Origin: Verrucomicrobiota bacterium
GTDB taxonomy: Bacteria > Verrucomicrobiota > Verrucomicrobiia > Opitutales > UBA2995
DNA: 59,769 nt
Reading direction: 5' to 3'
Assembly: GCA_027622555.1 (NCBI GenBank)
Contig: JAQBYJ010000026.1
Span: forward strand, 1 to 59,769
Position numbers and translations under genes: made by a program. Below, piece by piece: positions 26,450 to 36,713 of the stretch. Numbering within the stretch: the first letter of the stretch is position 1; each line of letters begins with the position of its first letter. The notes beneath the pieces are model-generated. The model did no database searches. It was not told the DNA's origin and worked only from the letters and a program-made list of their open reading frames with translations.

Positions 26450-28939
26450 ATGAAGAGCCTCATCATCGCGGAAAAACCAAGTGTAGCCCGAGACCTGGCA
26501 GCAGCCTTGGGGAAAGTGCCTAAAAATGGCGACTGGTATGAAAACGATGAGTACGTCATCAGCTCCGCAATAGGTCACCTCGTTGAGCTGTTCATGCCAG
26601 AGGACATCGACACGAAACTGAAATTTTGGAGCCTGAAGAGCCTCCCCATCGTTCCGGACAAATTTGAATTAAAGCCAATCACCCGGACCAAGGCCAAATA
26701 CCAGGAGCTGAAGAAGCTACTGGGGCGCAAAGATGTTGATTTGGTTATCAACGCTTGTGATGCCGGGCGTGAAGGAGAGCTCATCTTCACCTACATCATA
26801 GATCTCGCCAAATGCAAGAAGCCTGTCAAACGCCTGTGGCTTTCCTCCATGACCGTAACAGCGATCAAGGAAGCATTTAAAAACCTGCGTGACGGTGAAG
26901 CGATGTTGCCACTGCAACACGCAGCTCGTTGCCGCAGTGAGTCCGATTGGTTAATTGGCATAAACGGCACTCGCGCCATCACCAAGCGCATGTTTGGTTC
27001 ACGGGCAGGCCAGGTTGCGACGGTGGGTCGGGTGCAGACTCCTACGCTGGCGATTATCATGGAACGTGAGCTTGAAATCAGGAATTTCATACCGCGCGAC
27101 TTCTGGCGAATCACGGGAAACTTCGGAATCTCTGAAGGTCAATACGAAGGCGTTTATCAAAAACCGAATTGGAATAAATCCGATGACGGACTCGATAAGG
27201 TTGATCGCATCTGGGACGCTCCAACCGCCGAACAAATTGTCGAGGCGGTTAAACAATCTCCGGTCGCCGAGGTTACTGAAAAGAAAAAGCGAACCAGTCA
27301 GATAGCTCCGCGCTTATTTGACCTGACCTCATTGCAACGGGAAGCAAACAATCGTTTTGGATTTGGGGCAGCACGCACCTTATCGCTAGCCCAGGCATTG
27401 TATGAGCGTCACAAGATGCTCACCTACCCCAGAACCGACTCCAAAGCACTTCCAGAGGATTATATTCCAACCGTTAAGGACACGCTTGCGAATCTCTCGG
27501 GAGAATTCCAGGGGCATGCCCAGAAAGCCCTGCAAAACAATTGGATCAAGCCGGATAAACGTATCTTTAATAACGCGCAAATCAGTGATCACTTTGCGAT
27601 CATCCCAACGAATGCTCCTGCCAAGAGTTTGAATGCGGATGAGGCGAAATTATACGATATGATTGTCCGACGTTTTATCGCGGTATTCTATCCCGCCGCC
27701 GAGTTCGATGTAACAACCCGATTGTCCGTTGCCGCCCAGCATACCTTTAAAACCGAGGGTAAAGTATTGGCCTTTCCGGGATGGCTTTCTATTTATGGGA
27801 AAAGTGGAGAAGGCAGTGATAATTTACCTGCATTAAGTGCAGCCGACGGAAATCCTGCTTCTGCCAAAATAGTTTCCATAGATCTCAAAAAAGAATCAAC
27901 CAAACCACCTCCACGTTATTCAGAAGCGACTTTGCTTTCTGCAATGGAGGGTGCCGGAAAGCTTCTGGATGATGAAGAATTGGTCGAAGCCATGAAGGAA
28001 AAAGGGCTGGGAACACCAGCTACCCGTGCCCAGATTATTGAGCACCTTTATGCGTTGAAATACATGGAGCGAGACGGGAAGGAAATCATTCCAACCGGCA
28101 AAGCTGAGAACCTTTTAAATTTCCTGGTAGCGCTCAAAGCCGAAACCCTAACGAGTCCTTCCTTAACAGGAGAATGGGAGCACCGCCTTCACCAAATCGA
28201 AGAAGGAACCCTTTCGCGCGAAGACTTCATGAAAGCGATCGCTGATCAAACCAAGGCGATTGTGGAAAGTGTCAAAAATTTCGGAGACGACGAAGAATCT
28301 TCATCCGAAATCGAGGTTGTAAGCCCAACCGACAACGAGAAGATGATGGAAAATTTCCGTTCCTATAAGTCCAAGGACGGGGCAGTCACCATATATAAAG
28401 TTATTGGAAACAGAAAGCTGACCCTCGAGGAACTCGATGAACTTCTAAAAGAAAAGAAGATTGGCCCACTCGAAGGATTTCGCTCGAAAGCGGGAAAACC
28501 CTATGTAGCCACCCTCGTTTTGTCAGACGAATGGGAAGTTAAATTCCAATTCGAAAACAGAAATGAAGATGAGGAATCAGGCGAGCCGCTAAACTTTGAA
28601 GAACTTCCAGTTGTAGGAACCTGTCCTGTTAACAACACTCCCGTGTTTGAGACGCCTAATGTTTATGGTTGCCGCGAGCGGCTTGAAAACGGCAACGGCG
28701 AAAACAAGGGATTCCGGATGAGTAAGAAGATCCTGGACCAGGAGATCTCGTCCGAGCAGGTAAAAAAGCTACTTGCAGAAGGAAAAACTGACAAACTGGA
28801 CAAATTTATTTCCAAGCGAACCAAAAAACCATTTGCAGCATTTTTAGTTTTAAAGAAAAATGGTTCAGTTGGATTTGAATTTCCTCCACGACCGCCCAAG
28901 AAAAAAGCGGAAGAAAAACCGGCTAATACTACTGAATAG
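26450..28939 (+). CDS. topB: DNA topoisomerase III (type IA)
   Basis: The 829-residue protein begins KSLIIAEKPSVARDLAAALG, the TOPRIM domain of topoisomerase III, with DAGREGELIF as the acidic motif. The active-site tyrosine is Tyr326 in MLTYPRTDSKALP. The GTPATRAQIIEHLYALKYM and TSPSLTGEWEHRLHQIEEG blocks are also typical. The C-terminus differs from E. coli TopB (653 residues): it has repeated modules with EGFRSKAGKPYVATLVL and KFISKRTKKPFAAFLVLKK, followed by a basic lysine/proline tail, and no zinc fingers. Such C-terminal repeats occur in other bacterial TopB proteins. It decatenates or relaxes single-strand-containing DNA. Confidence 0.9.
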   Translation: MKSLIIAEKPSVARDLAAALGKVPKNGDWYENDEYVISSAIGHLVELFMPEDIDTKLKFWSLKSLPIVPDKFELKPITRTKAKYQELKKLLGRKDVDLVINACDAGREGELIFTYIIDLAKCKKPVKRLWLSSMTVTAIKEAFKNLRDGEAMLPLQHAARCRSESDWLIGINGTRAITKRMFGSRAGQVATVGRVQTPTLAIIMERELEIRNFIPRDFWRITGNFGISEGQYEGVYQKPNWNKSDDGLDKVDRIWDAPTAEQIVEAVKQSPVAEVTEKKKRTSQIAPRLFDLTSLQREANNRFGFGAARTLSLAQALYERHKMLTYPRTDSKALPEDYIPTVKDTLANLSGEFQGHAQKALQNNWIKPDKRIFNNAQISDHFAIIPTNAPAKSLNADEAKLYDMIVRRFIAVFYPAAEFDVTTRLSVAAQHTFKTEGKVLAFPGWLSIYGKSGEGSDNLPALSAADGNPASAKIVSIDLKKESTKPPPRYSEATLLSAMEGAGKLLDDEELVEAMKEKGLGTPATRAQIIEHLYALKYMERDGKEIIPTGKAENLLNFLVALKAETLTSPSLTGEWEHRLHQIEEGTLSREDFMKAIADQTKAIVESVKNFGDDEESSSEIEVVSPTDNEKMMENFRSYKSKDGAVTIYKVIGNRKLTLEELDELLKEKKIGPLEGFRSKAGKPYVATLVLSDEWEVKFQFENRNEDEESGEPLNFEELPVVGTCPVNNTPVFETPNVYGCRERLENGNGENKGFRMSKKILDQEISSEQVKKLLAEGKTDKLDKFISKRTKKPFAAFLVLKKNGSVGFEFPPRPPKKKAEEKPANTTE

Positions 28940-29009
28940 GCTGGTTCCTTTGACACCAATTATCGAATTTTAACCAGACCAACGATAACTCACAAAAACA
29001 GGCCAGAAC

Positions 29010-30044
29010 ATGCCCATTGCAACACCTAAACAATTCGCAGCAATGCTGGATGCAGCCCAAGAAGGCGGCTATGCATACCCAGCCATTAACTGCACATCCA
29101 TCACGACTCTGAACGCGGCTTTCAAAGCATTTGCCGACAACAAATCGGATGGGATCATCCAATTCTCAACTGGAGCCGGACAGTTCGCCTCTGGTCTAAA
29201 TCACGGTGACGCAGCCTATGGCTGTATCATTCTTGCAGAAGCAGCTCACCGCTTGGCTGAGCAGTACGATGTGCTCGTGGCTCTAAACACAGACCACTGC
29301 CAACCAGAAAAAGCAGCGAGCTTCTTGAAACCGCTTATCGCAGCAACCGCCCTAAGACGTGCGAAGGGAGAAAACAATCTTTTCCAAAATCACATGCTGG
29401 ATGCCTCAGGCCTTCCACTGACAGATAATATGACGATCTCCCAGGAATACCTTAAACTTTGCGTTGAGAATGAAATCATACTGGAAGTTGAAGCCGGCGT
29501 TGTAGGTGGAGAAGAGGATGGAGCGTCTGGATCCGATGATACTCCTGAAGAGCACCTTTACACCACGGCAGAAGACATGGTCGCAGTGCATGAAGCCCTG
29601 GCCTCCATCGGCCGGTTTACCTTCGCAGCAACCTTCGGAAATGTTCACGGCCACTACAAACCTGGTGCCGTAAAATTACGCCCGGATATTCTTAAAGAAG
29701 GACAGGCAGCGGTAACCAGCAAGTATGGTTCCGAAGCAGAGTTTGACCTCGTCTTCCATGGTGGGTCAGGAAGCAAATTGAGCGAAATCCGGGAGACTCT
29801 CGATTACGGCGTCATCAAGATGAACATCGATACCGATACGCAGTACGCATTTACACGCCCGATTGTAGATCACATGTTTAAGAACTATGACGGAGTCATG
29901 ATGATTGATGGCGAAATAGGAAATAAGAAAGCCTATGATCCTCGTGGTTACCTGAAAAAAGGAGAAGCAGCAATGGCAGCTCGAATCGGCCGCGGATGTG
30001 AAGACTTGCTTTCCGTTGGAAAGACGATTTTCGGCCAGGTATAA
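29010..30044 (+). CDS. fbaA: Class II fructose-bisphosphate aldolase
   Basis: The 344-residue protein is a zinc-dependent class II aldolase. The Asp95-His96 pair is in NTDHCQPEK, further ligands and phosphate-binding residues are in FGNVHGHYKPG and VFHGGSGS, and NIDTDTQYAFTRPI follows. The length fits the longer (E. coli FbaA-like) class IIa type. It cleaves fructose-1,6-bisphosphate in glycolysis and makes it in gluconeogenesis. A clear intrinsic terminator follows the stop, so the unit ends here. Confidence 0.92.
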   Translation: MPIATPKQFAAMLDAAQEGGYAYPAINCTSITTLNAAFKAFADNKSDGIIQFSTGAGQFASGLNHGDAAYGCIILAEAAHRLAEQYDVLVALNTDHCQPEKAASFLKPLIAATALRRAKGENNLFQNHMLDASGLPLTDNMTISQEYLKLCVENEIILEVEAGVVGGEEDGASGSDDTPEEHLYTTAEDMVAVHEALASIGRFTFAATFGNVHGHYKPGAVKLRPDILKEGQAAVTSKYGSEAEFDLVFHGGSGSKLSEIRETLDYGVIKMNIDTDTQYAFTRPIVDHMFKNYDGVMMIDGEIGNKKAYDPRGYLKKGEAAMAARIGRGCEDLLSVGKTIFGQV

Positions 30045-30066
30045 TCTTCAAAAGAATTTTTTTTTC

Positions 30067-30099
30067 AAACCGGTCTCAAAATTGAGGCCGGTTTTTTTC
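30067..30099 (+). terminator. Intrinsic terminator after fbaA
   Basis: The arms ACCGGTCTCA and TGAGGCCGGT form a 10-bp stem with one G-T wobble and a short AAAT loop, followed directly by a run of seven T. A run of A/T also precedes it. It begins 23 bases after the fbaA stop, which suits rho-independent termination of that gene. Confidence 0.85.
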
Positions 30100-30133
30100 T
30101 GGTCTTTTTTAAGGATACATCTGTCATTCAGGT

Positions 30134-30934
30134 ATGGTTAATTCGAAGGCCATCCTGTCGGTTAACCGACTTACTATAGAACGGGACACCTATATCCTCG
30201 ATCAAATCGATTGGACGGTCCAAAAGGGCGAAAACTGGGTAATCCTCGGACCCAATGGCTCAGGCAAGACATCCCTGCTCAAGTCGATTGTCGGCTATTT
30301 TCCGCCTACAAGTGGATCCATTTCTGTTTTAGGTAAAGTATTCGGAAGCAGTAACTGGGCAGAGTTACGTTTAAGAATCGGACTAGTTTCAACCGCCATA
30401 CAACAGCGTATCGAAGCGAGCGAACCCGCGGTGGATGTAGTTGTTTCCGGGAAATATGCGCAGGTGAACTATTGGGGGCGCATTTACAAAAAAGACAGGC
30501 AACGTGCATTGGATTTCATGGACCTCCTTGGTTGCCGATATCTCGAAGGCAAAACCTGGATGACTTTCTCCCAAGGAGAAAAACAAAAACTGCTAATCGC
30601 TCGAGCTATGATGGCAAAGCTTGAAGTGCTTATTCTGGATGAACCGTGTGCCGGGCTTGATCCGGTCGCGCGGGAAAATTTCCTGGATTCCATCCAGCAA
30701 TTGGCGACCGAACGACCTGAATTGCCCATCATACTGGTGACTCACCATGTAGAAGAAATCACACCGGCATTCACCAACGCACTTATCCTGAAGGAAGGAA
30801 GAGTTATAGCTCAGGGATTGATAAAGAAAACTCTCACCTCTGCTAACTTATCGGCGGCATTTTCATCCAAGCTAACTCTCAGAACATCAGGAAATCGCTT
30901 CGGTTTAAAATTCGATAGTTCGCAACCTGACTAG
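30134..30934 (+). CDS. ABC transporter-type ATPase without an adjacent permease
   Basis: The 266-residue protein is a single ABC ATPase: Walker A at residues 39-46 (GPNGSGKT), a variant signature FSQGEKQKLLIARAMM instead of LSGGQ, Walker B VLILDEPCAGLDP, and the switch histidine in VTHHVEE. It resembles the YlmA/ModF-like group of lone ABC ATPases. No membrane partner or binding protein is next to it. The terminator of fbaA separates it from upstream genes, so it likely has its own promoter. It is convergent with pilC, 23 bases apart. Its transport or other role is unknown. Confidence 0.75.
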   Translation: MVNSKAILSVNRLTIERDTYILDQIDWTVQKGENWVILGPNGSGKTSLLKSIVGYFPPTSGSISVLGKVFGSSNWAELRLRIGLVSTAIQQRIEASEPAVDVVVSGKYAQVNYWGRIYKKDRQRALDFMDLLGCRYLEGKTWMTFSQGEKQKLLIARAMMAKLEVLILDEPCAGLDPVARENFLDSIQQLATERPELPIILVTHHVEEITPAFTNALILKEGRVIAQGLIKKTLTSANLSAAFSSKLTLRTSGNRFGLKFDSSQPD

Positions 30935-30957
30935 TAGCACAAAACAGGCTGCTCATA

Positions 30958-32076
30958 TTAAGTCGCCATATTTTGAAAAATCCCAATCAAGGGTAAGAAC
31001 AGTGCAATCACAATGGTCCCTACAATGATTGCCATAAAAACAATCATGATAGGTTCCAGAGACGAGGTTAGCGCAGAAACGGTATTATCGAGATCGTCTT
31101 CGTAGCTATTGGCTACACGTTCAAGCATTTCAGGAACCTTCCCTGTCTCCTCCCCTACTTCGATCATTCCACAAAGCATGTCAGGAAAATTCTTAGCTTG
31201 GCTAAGCGGTCTTGAAATCGGATCGCCATCTCTTACCCGGATATAGGTGGATTGAAGCTCACGCTGAAATACTCTATTTCCAACTACAGCGCTGGTGATC
31301 GACAAGGCTTCGAGTAAAGGAACGGCGCTTCTGAGCAAAGTACCCAAAGTCCTGGCAAATCTTGTTAACGCATTAATACGTACCAGTTCTCCAAATACTG
31401 GAATGCGGAGCTTCAATGCATCTAAAAAATAACGACCACTCTCCATCGAACTTAAAGCTTTCATGCCAAGAATTCCGACAAGCACCAGTAGCAAAATTAT
31501 TAAACTGTTCGATTGCACAAATTTACTGAGATCCAGAATAACCTGTGTCAGAGCAGGTAACGAAGCCCCACGCAGAAAGTCTTCGTAAATGGCCTGAAAC
31601 CGGGGAACTACAAAAACCATCAGAGCACCTAAGATAATAATGGCTAGAGTCATCACCACGGCGGGATACATCAAAGCCGCGATAATTTTGCCCTGCGTTT
31701 TCTGAGATTTCTCCATAAAGGTTGCCAGGCGACTCAGTACTTGATCGACCAAACCACTTGCTTCACCAGCGCGAACCATGTGGTAATACAAATCGTTAAA
31801 CACCTTCGGATAATGTGCGAGCCCATCAGAAAGAGAATTACCCGCCCTTACATTTTGAGCCAACTCCTGGATGATTTGACGAAACGCTTTGCTCTTCTGC
31901 TGTCGCTCCAGGATCTCGAGACTACGAACGAGTGCAACGCCTGACTCCAACATGGTTGCGAGTTGACGGGTGAACTGGGTCAGGGATCTTTTATTAACAC
32001 CACTTCCGAGAATTGCGCGGGTTCTTCGGGTGCCGAGAGGCGCATTACGTTTGAGTTTGGGTTTTAGCAGGCTCAC
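30958..32076 (-). CDS. pilC: Type IV pilus / type II secretion inner-membrane protein PilC (GspF family)
   Basis: The 372-residue protein has the two GspF-type repeats: LTQFTRQLATMLESGVALVRSL near the start and LTRFARTLGTLLRSAVPLLEAL in the second half, each followed by helices and membrane spans (about residues 140-165, 195-215 and 345-370). The usual N-terminal lead-in of about 40 residues is missing; the start is a GTG. It anchors the pilus motor ATPases in the inner membrane. It is the last gene after pilB-pilT-pilB, but 138 bases separate it from the ATPase gene, unlike the 11-21 base gaps between the others. Confidence 0.85.
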   Translation of the reverse strand: MSLLKPKLKRNAPLGTRRTRAILGSGVNKRSLTQFTRQLATMLESGVALVRSLEILERQQKSKAFRQIIQELAQNVRAGNSLSDGLAHYPKVFNDLYYHMVRAGEASGLVDQVLSRLATFMEKSQKTQGKIIAALMYPAVVMTLAIIILGALMVFVVPRFQAIYEDFLRGASLPALTQVILDLSKFVQSNSLIILLLVLVGILGMKALSSMESGRYFLDALKLRIPVFGELVRINALTRFARTLGTLLRSAVPLLEALSITSAVVGNRVFQRELQSTYIRVRDGDPISRPLSQAKNFPDMLCGMIEVGEETGKVPEMLERVANSYEDDLDNTVSALTSSLEPIMIVFMAIIVGTIVIALFLPLIGIFQNMAT

Positions 32077-32214
32077 AGATCCAAGTAAAAAACTATACTT
32101 GCACTATGGCAGGACAGAATCACTAGACCATCTTAAAATCGGTGCCGCACTTTTGAAAAAAACCCGATTAGACGAACCCCTGGCGACTTAGGGATTCCTC
32201 TCAATTTAAGAAGC

Positions 32215-33897
32215 TCAAGTATAGTTGAGAACTTCCTCAACGGTAGTGAGTCCCGCTTCGATGGATTCAACACCAGCCTGCCGCAGCGTACGCATTCCAA
32301 GTTCGATTGACCGTTTCTTGAGCAACATGGCAGGTGAATTAGAAAGGATCATCTCCCGTAAACTATCATCGATATTCATCAGTTCAAAAAGACCTTTACG
32401 ACCACGATAACCAAGTTGATGACACTCAGAACAGGTACCTGGTTTATAAAAAGGGCCAGCAGTGGATTGCGGATCAGAGTAAAGTTGTTTTACCAGTTCA
32501 GAATCTGGCGTGTATTTCGTTTTGCAACTTGGGCAAAGGGTCCTGACTAATCTTTGGGCTAAAACTGCTTCCAGAGACGAAGCAATTAAATACGGTTCCA
32601 TGCCCATGTCCACGAGCCTGGTGATCGCGCCGCAGGCATCATTGGTGTGCAAGGTTGTAAGTACCAGATGTCCGGTTTGAGCGGCTTGCACCGAAATCTT
32701 CGCCGTTTCCAGATCTCTGATTTCACCGACCATTAAAATATCGGGATCTTGCCTTAAAAACGACCTTAGGGCATGCGCAAAGGTCAAGTGAATCGACGGA
32801 TTTACAGCAAGCTGCATTATGCCATCGATCTCATATTCGATAGGATCCTCCGCTGTCAGGATTTTGCGTTCATCTCGATTAAGTATTTTAAGGCAGCTAT
32901 AAAGCGTGGTCGTTTTCCCACTACCTGTAGGTCCGGTAACTATAAAGACACCATTCGGGCGAGTAATTATTTCCTGGATATCCACGAACACTTTTTGTGG
33001 CATCCCCAGGCTGTTTAAATCCAGATTTACTACAGCCTTATCCAGCACCCGTAGAACAACGCTCTCTCCGTGTTGTGTTGGTAAGGTCGAAACACGAAGA
33101 TCAATAGGTCGTGCATCCAGGGTCATTCGTATTCTCCCATCCTGAGGTACCCGCTTTTCGGCTATATTTAAATTAGCCAGCACCTTTACCCGAGAAATCA
33201 CAAGCAAGGCCAAATTTACAGGGGATGGGGACATTTCATAAAGCGAGCCATCGACCCGGTAGCGAATCCTGAACACATCTTCAAAAGGTTCGAAGTGTAT
33301 GTCAGAAGCTTTATCTCGAATAGCCTGCTCCAACACCAGGTTTACGAAACGAATAACAGGGGCCTCTTCTGATAACGCTTTAAGATCGCGCTCGGTGAGC
33401 TCGCATTCGTTTTCCGTCATTTTTTTGAGCGCAGCTATTGCGTCTTCAACAGATGTGGATTCTGGCCCATAGACGCTTTCGATCAAGTTTTTGACCACAG
33501 AAGGGTCAGCAACAACCAAAGTTATGTCGCGATTCAAGCTAAACGATAAGTCTTCAACTATGGCATTATTGAAGGGATCAACCGCTAACAGCTGAAGTTG
33601 AAAACCCTCCTGCTTATAAGGCAAAACACCATACATATGCGCCAATCGGGCCTCCAGCTGATCCGAGAGATTGGCTTCAATTTCCAAAGGAACCTTATCA
33701 ACATAGGGCCAGGATAAATACGCTGCAACTTGAGACAACAACTGCTCAGTTGAGATGAAACCTAGATCGATTACTGTTTGCGCAAGCGGTTTTTGCGTTC
33801 GCTCCTGTTCGTGAACGGTGGACTCGAATTGCTCTGCGCTTAGTTCGGTCGAATGTTTGAGGATGTCGGCTATAGCCGCGTTGTGATCAGGAAACAT
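32215..33897 (-). CDS. pilB: PilB/GspE-type pilus assembly ATPase (second copy)
   Basis: The 560-residue protein has an N-terminal GspE/MshE-like domain (residues about 10-150) and the secretion ATPase core: Walker A GPTGSGKTT at 322-330, the Asp box with LTAEDPIEYEI, Walker B in VGEIRDLETA, and a zinc tetra-cysteine formed by CPSC and CSECH. The family powers pilus extension. It shares its core with the ATPase at 35013-36698 but the N-termini differ. It lies 11 bases after pilT. Two extension-type ATPases with one PilT in one operon is unusual in layout. Confidence 0.85.
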   Translation of the reverse strand: MFPDHNAAIADILKHSTELSAEQFESTVHEQERTQKPLAQTVIDLGFISTEQLLSQVAAYLSWPYVDKVPLEIEANLSDQLEARLAHMYGVLPYKQEGFQLQLLAVDPFNNAIVEDLSFSLNRDITLVVADPSVVKNLIESVYGPESTSVEDAIAALKKMTENECELTERDLKALSEEAPVIRFVNLVLEQAIRDKASDIHFEPFEDVFRIRYRVDGSLYEMSPSPVNLALLVISRVKVLANLNIAEKRVPQDGRIRMTLDARPIDLRVSTLPTQHGESVVLRVLDKAVVNLDLNSLGMPQKVFVDIQEIITRPNGVFIVTGPTGSGKTTTLYSCLKILNRDERKILTAEDPIEYEIDGIMQLAVNPSIHLTFAHALRSFLRQDPDILMVGEIRDLETAKISVQAAQTGHLVLTTLHTNDACGAITRLVDMGMEPYLIASSLEAVLAQRLVRTLCPSCKTKYTPDSELVKQLYSDPQSTAGPFYKPGTCSECHQLGYRGRKGLFELMNIDDSLREMILSNSPAMLLKKRSIELGMRTLRQAGVESIEAGLTTVEEVLNYT

Positions 33898-33908
33898 GCA
33901 AATGGGTA

Positions 33909-34991
33909 CTAAGCCATTTGAAGATTCGCTCCCATTTGTGCAAGTTTATCACGCATTTCGCTCGCATTTTGAGACTTTTCAATAGCTATTTCAGCTGGAA
34001 TCAAGTCCCGATTATAAAGCGATAGCAGATGCTGGTCCAAGGACACCATCCCGTAACTTGCACCGGTCTGAATTTCCGAATTGATCCGATACGTTTTATT
34101 ATCGCGAAGAAGTGCGGCAATCGAGGTGGTATTAACCATTATCTCGAAACCAGCGACTCGACCTCCACCGATCTTTGGACAAAGAACCTGGGATATTACG
34201 GCGACAATGGATGAAGCCAGCTGTGTGCGGATCTGGTCTTTAGCAGTATCCGGAAAGGCATCTACAATACGATCGACGGTTCGTGCAGCACCAGTGGTAT
34301 GCAAGGTAGCGAACACAAGGTGACCCGTTTCAGCGGCAGATACAGCAGCTCCAATGGTTTCCAAATCTCTCATTTCCCCTACCAGAATAGTGTCAGGATC
34401 TTGCCTCAGCGCACCACGAATGGCAGAAGAAAAGCTGGATACATCAATTCCCACTTCCCGTTGTGTAACAATACATTTCTTATGGTCGTGGTAGTATTCA
34501 ATAGGATCTTCAATGGTTATAATGTGACCACTATGATTCTCATTCATGTAGTTAATCATGGAAGCCAGGGTGGTTGATTTACCAGACCCGGTTGGTCCAG
34601 TTACCAAAATGAGGCCACGGGGTCGCTTAAGGAGGTCTTTAACAACACTTGGAAATCCAATTTCTTCCAGGCTGAACAAGTCTGTAGGGATTTGACGAAG
34701 AACCATGCCGAATTTTCCACGGGCTTTCATCACGCTTACACGAAAACGAGCCAGACCCATAAATGAGAATCCGAAATCGCAACCGCCCTTGGACTTCACT
34801 TCCTGAAGACGATCCTGGGATGTAATGGCCATAACTAAAGCCTCAGTATCGTCGCCATCAAGTATTTCACCCTCGACGGGAATCATTTCCCCGTGAAGTC
34901 GTAACGTTGGAGCTTGCCCTACCTGGATATGAAGGTCGGAAGCGCCCTCTTCTACGGCGAGGCTCAACAATTCATTCATTTCGTAGCTCAT
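33909..34991 (-). CDS. pilT: Twitching motility retraction ATPase PilT
   Basis: The 360-residue protein matches PilT in length and motifs: an N-terminal PAS-like region beginning [18 protein letters not shown], Walker [10 protein letters not shown] at residues 132-140, [11 protein letters not shown], Walker B in GEMRDLETI, and [21 protein letters not shown]. It lacks the cysteine zinc site of PilB, as expected. It drives pilus retraction at the inner membrane and so twitching or DNA uptake. It sits between the two PilB-type genes, 21 bases after the first and 11 before the second. Confidence 0.9.
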   Translation of the reverse strand: MSYEMNELLSLAVEEGASDLHIQVGQAPTLRLHGEMIPVEGEILDGDDTEALVMAITSQDRLQEVKSKGGCDFGFSFMGLARFRVSVMKARGKFGMVLRQIPTDLFSLEEIGFPSVVKDLLKRPRGLILVTGPTGSGKSTTLASMINYMNENHSGHIITIEDPIEYYHDHKKCIVTQREVGIDVSSFSSAIRGALRQDPDTILVGEMRDLETIGAAVSAAETGHLVFATLHTTGAARTVDRIVDAFPDTAKDQIRTQLASSIVAVISQVLCPKIGGGRVAGFEIMVNTTSIAALLRDNKTYRINSEIQTGASYGMVSLDQHLLSLYNRDLIPAEIAIEKSQNASEMRDKLAQMGANLQMA

Positions 34992-35012
34992 AATAAATAA
35001 GTTTTTGGGAGA

Positions 35013-36698
35013 TTAATGGGATGTAGCTGAAAGTATTTCACTGATGGTTGTTTGCCCTCGTATGGCTTTCCTCAAACCATCTTCGCGCATGGTTCGCATT
35101 CCCTGTTCACGGGCAAGCGAGCGAATGTCAGCAAGAGAACCATTCGAGTATATAAGAGACTCCATTTCGGGAGTGATGGTCATTATTTCAAAAATTCCTA
35201 TACGCCCACGATAGCCGGTTCCCCGACAAGCTGAACAACCATGGCCTTCACGCCACTCTGTGTGCTCCGCTTCTTCTAACATGGCTTCAATGGAAGCAAG
35301 ATCGACTGCACTCGGTGACACCGGCTCACTACACTCAGAGCAGACACGACGAACAAGCCGCTGAGCCATGATTGCTCGAACCGAGCTGGATATTAAAAAG
35401 GGCGCAACTCCCAAATCACGAAGACGAGAGACAGCACTGGGTGCATCGTTCGTGTGAAGTGTGCTAAAAACCAGGTGACCGGTTAGAGAGGCATTGATCG
35501 CAATTTCAACGGTCTCAAGATCACGAATTTCTCCAACCATAATAATGTTGGGAGCCTGACGAAGCATAGCACGCAACCCCGCAGAAAAAGTCATTCCGAT
35601 CTCACTGCGAACTTGAACCTGATTAATTCCGGATAATTGGTATTCAACAGGATCCTCGACGGTAATAATCTTCCGGTCCGATTTGTTCAACTGATTCAAG
35701 AACGAATATAAGGTGGTTGATTTGCCAGACCCGGTTGGTCCGGTAACCAGTACAATTCCATCGGGCTTTGAAATTACCTCTTCCAGAAGTTTTTTATCAT
35801 CGTCCCAGAAACCCAGCTCCGAAAGTTCAAGACGTAGGGTTTCCTTATCTAAAACCCGCATCACTATGGCCTCGCCGTGGGCACTCGGAACGGAGGATAC
35901 ACGAAAATCCACAAGACGACCGTGAAGGTCCATCTGGATCCGCCCGTCTTGGGGCAAACGCTTTTCAGCAATACTCATTTGAGACATCAGTTTTATTCGG
36001 GAGATAATCGCGGGTTGTAGGCGCTTCGGTGGATTTTCTGTCTCCTGAAGCACACCATCTACCCTGAATCGAATTCGAAAGCGTTTCTCCAAAGGCTCAA
36101 GGTGAATGTCGGACGCACCACGTTTTAACGCTTCTTTGATAATCAAATGGACATATTGTACGATTGCCCCGTCCTCAGAACTCGAGTTCACCGTGGAAGG
36201 CTTGGCCGAAGGTTCTATATCCTGAGATTCAGAAATTTCTCGGTAAATGGGTTTAAACGACTCTTTCCCCTCCGGGGAAAACCGGTTAATTGCGTTCAAC
36301 AGCGACTTTTTGGAGCAAAGAAACGCTTGAAGATCCAGACCCAAACTTGAGGAAATATCGTCCAATTGATCCATCTTTAAAGGATCGAAAATGGCGGCTT
36401 TGCATTCAGAGGGTGTGCGATCAAACAGTATGATCCCTTTCTCAATTAAGAACTGCCGATCAAAAGGGTCACAATTTATTTGATTGGATTCGAGTTCTTC
36501 TGGATCAACAAGTGGCAGACTAAACTCCTTTGCCAGCAAACCAAGAACGACCTCCTCAGTGGTATGACCTGCTGCGATAAGGCAATCTATCAATGATTCT
36601 CCGGGACCAATTGAGCCTTTTAGTGAATCAAGGATTTCTGGAACGACTACACCTTTTTCAACAAGCAGTTGTAGTGAGATTTCGTCCCTACTGTTCAC
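35013..36698 (-). CDS. pilB: PilB/GspE-type pilus assembly ATPase (first copy)
   Basis: The 561-residue protein starts at a GTG 15 bases after the rho stop. An N-terminal MshEN-like part (residues about 8-140) is followed by the ATPase core with Walker [10 protein letters not shown] at 320-328, VEDPVEYQLSGINQV, GEIRDLETVEIAIN and the zinc cysteines in CSECSEPVSP and CSACRGTGYRG. It should assemble pilin subunits. Compared with the second copy the N-terminus carries a different acidic and serine-rich linker (about 150-178). It is probably co-transcribed with rho upstream and pilT downstream. Confidence 0.85.
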   Translation of the reverse strand: MNSRDEISLQLLVEKGVVVPEILDSLKGSIGPGESLIDCLIAAGHTTEEVVLGLLAKEFSLPLVDPEELESNQINCDPFDRQFLIEKGIILFDRTPSECKAAIFDPLKMDQLDDISSSLGLDLQAFLCSKKSLLNAINRFSPEGKESFKPIYREISESQDIEPSAKPSTVNSSSEDGAIVQYVHLIIKEALKRGASDIHLEPLEKRFRIRFRVDGVLQETENPPKRLQPAIISRIKLMSQMSIAEKRLPQDGRIQMDLHGRLVDFRVSSVPSAHGEAIVMRVLDKETLRLELSELGFWDDDKKLLEEVISKPDGIVLVTGPTGSGKSTTLYSFLNQLNKSDRKIITVEDPVEYQLSGINQVQVRSEIGMTFSAGLRAMLRQAPNIIMVGEIRDLETVEIAINASLTGHLVFSTLHTNDAPSAVSRLRDLGVAPFLISSSVRAIMAQRLVRRVCSECSEPVSPSAVDLASIEAMLEEAEHTEWREGHGCSACRGTGYRGRIGIFEIMTITPEMESLIYSNGSLADIRSLAREQGMRTMREDGLRKAIRGQTTISEILSATSH

Positions 36699-36713
36699 AA
36701 ACTAAATCAAATA

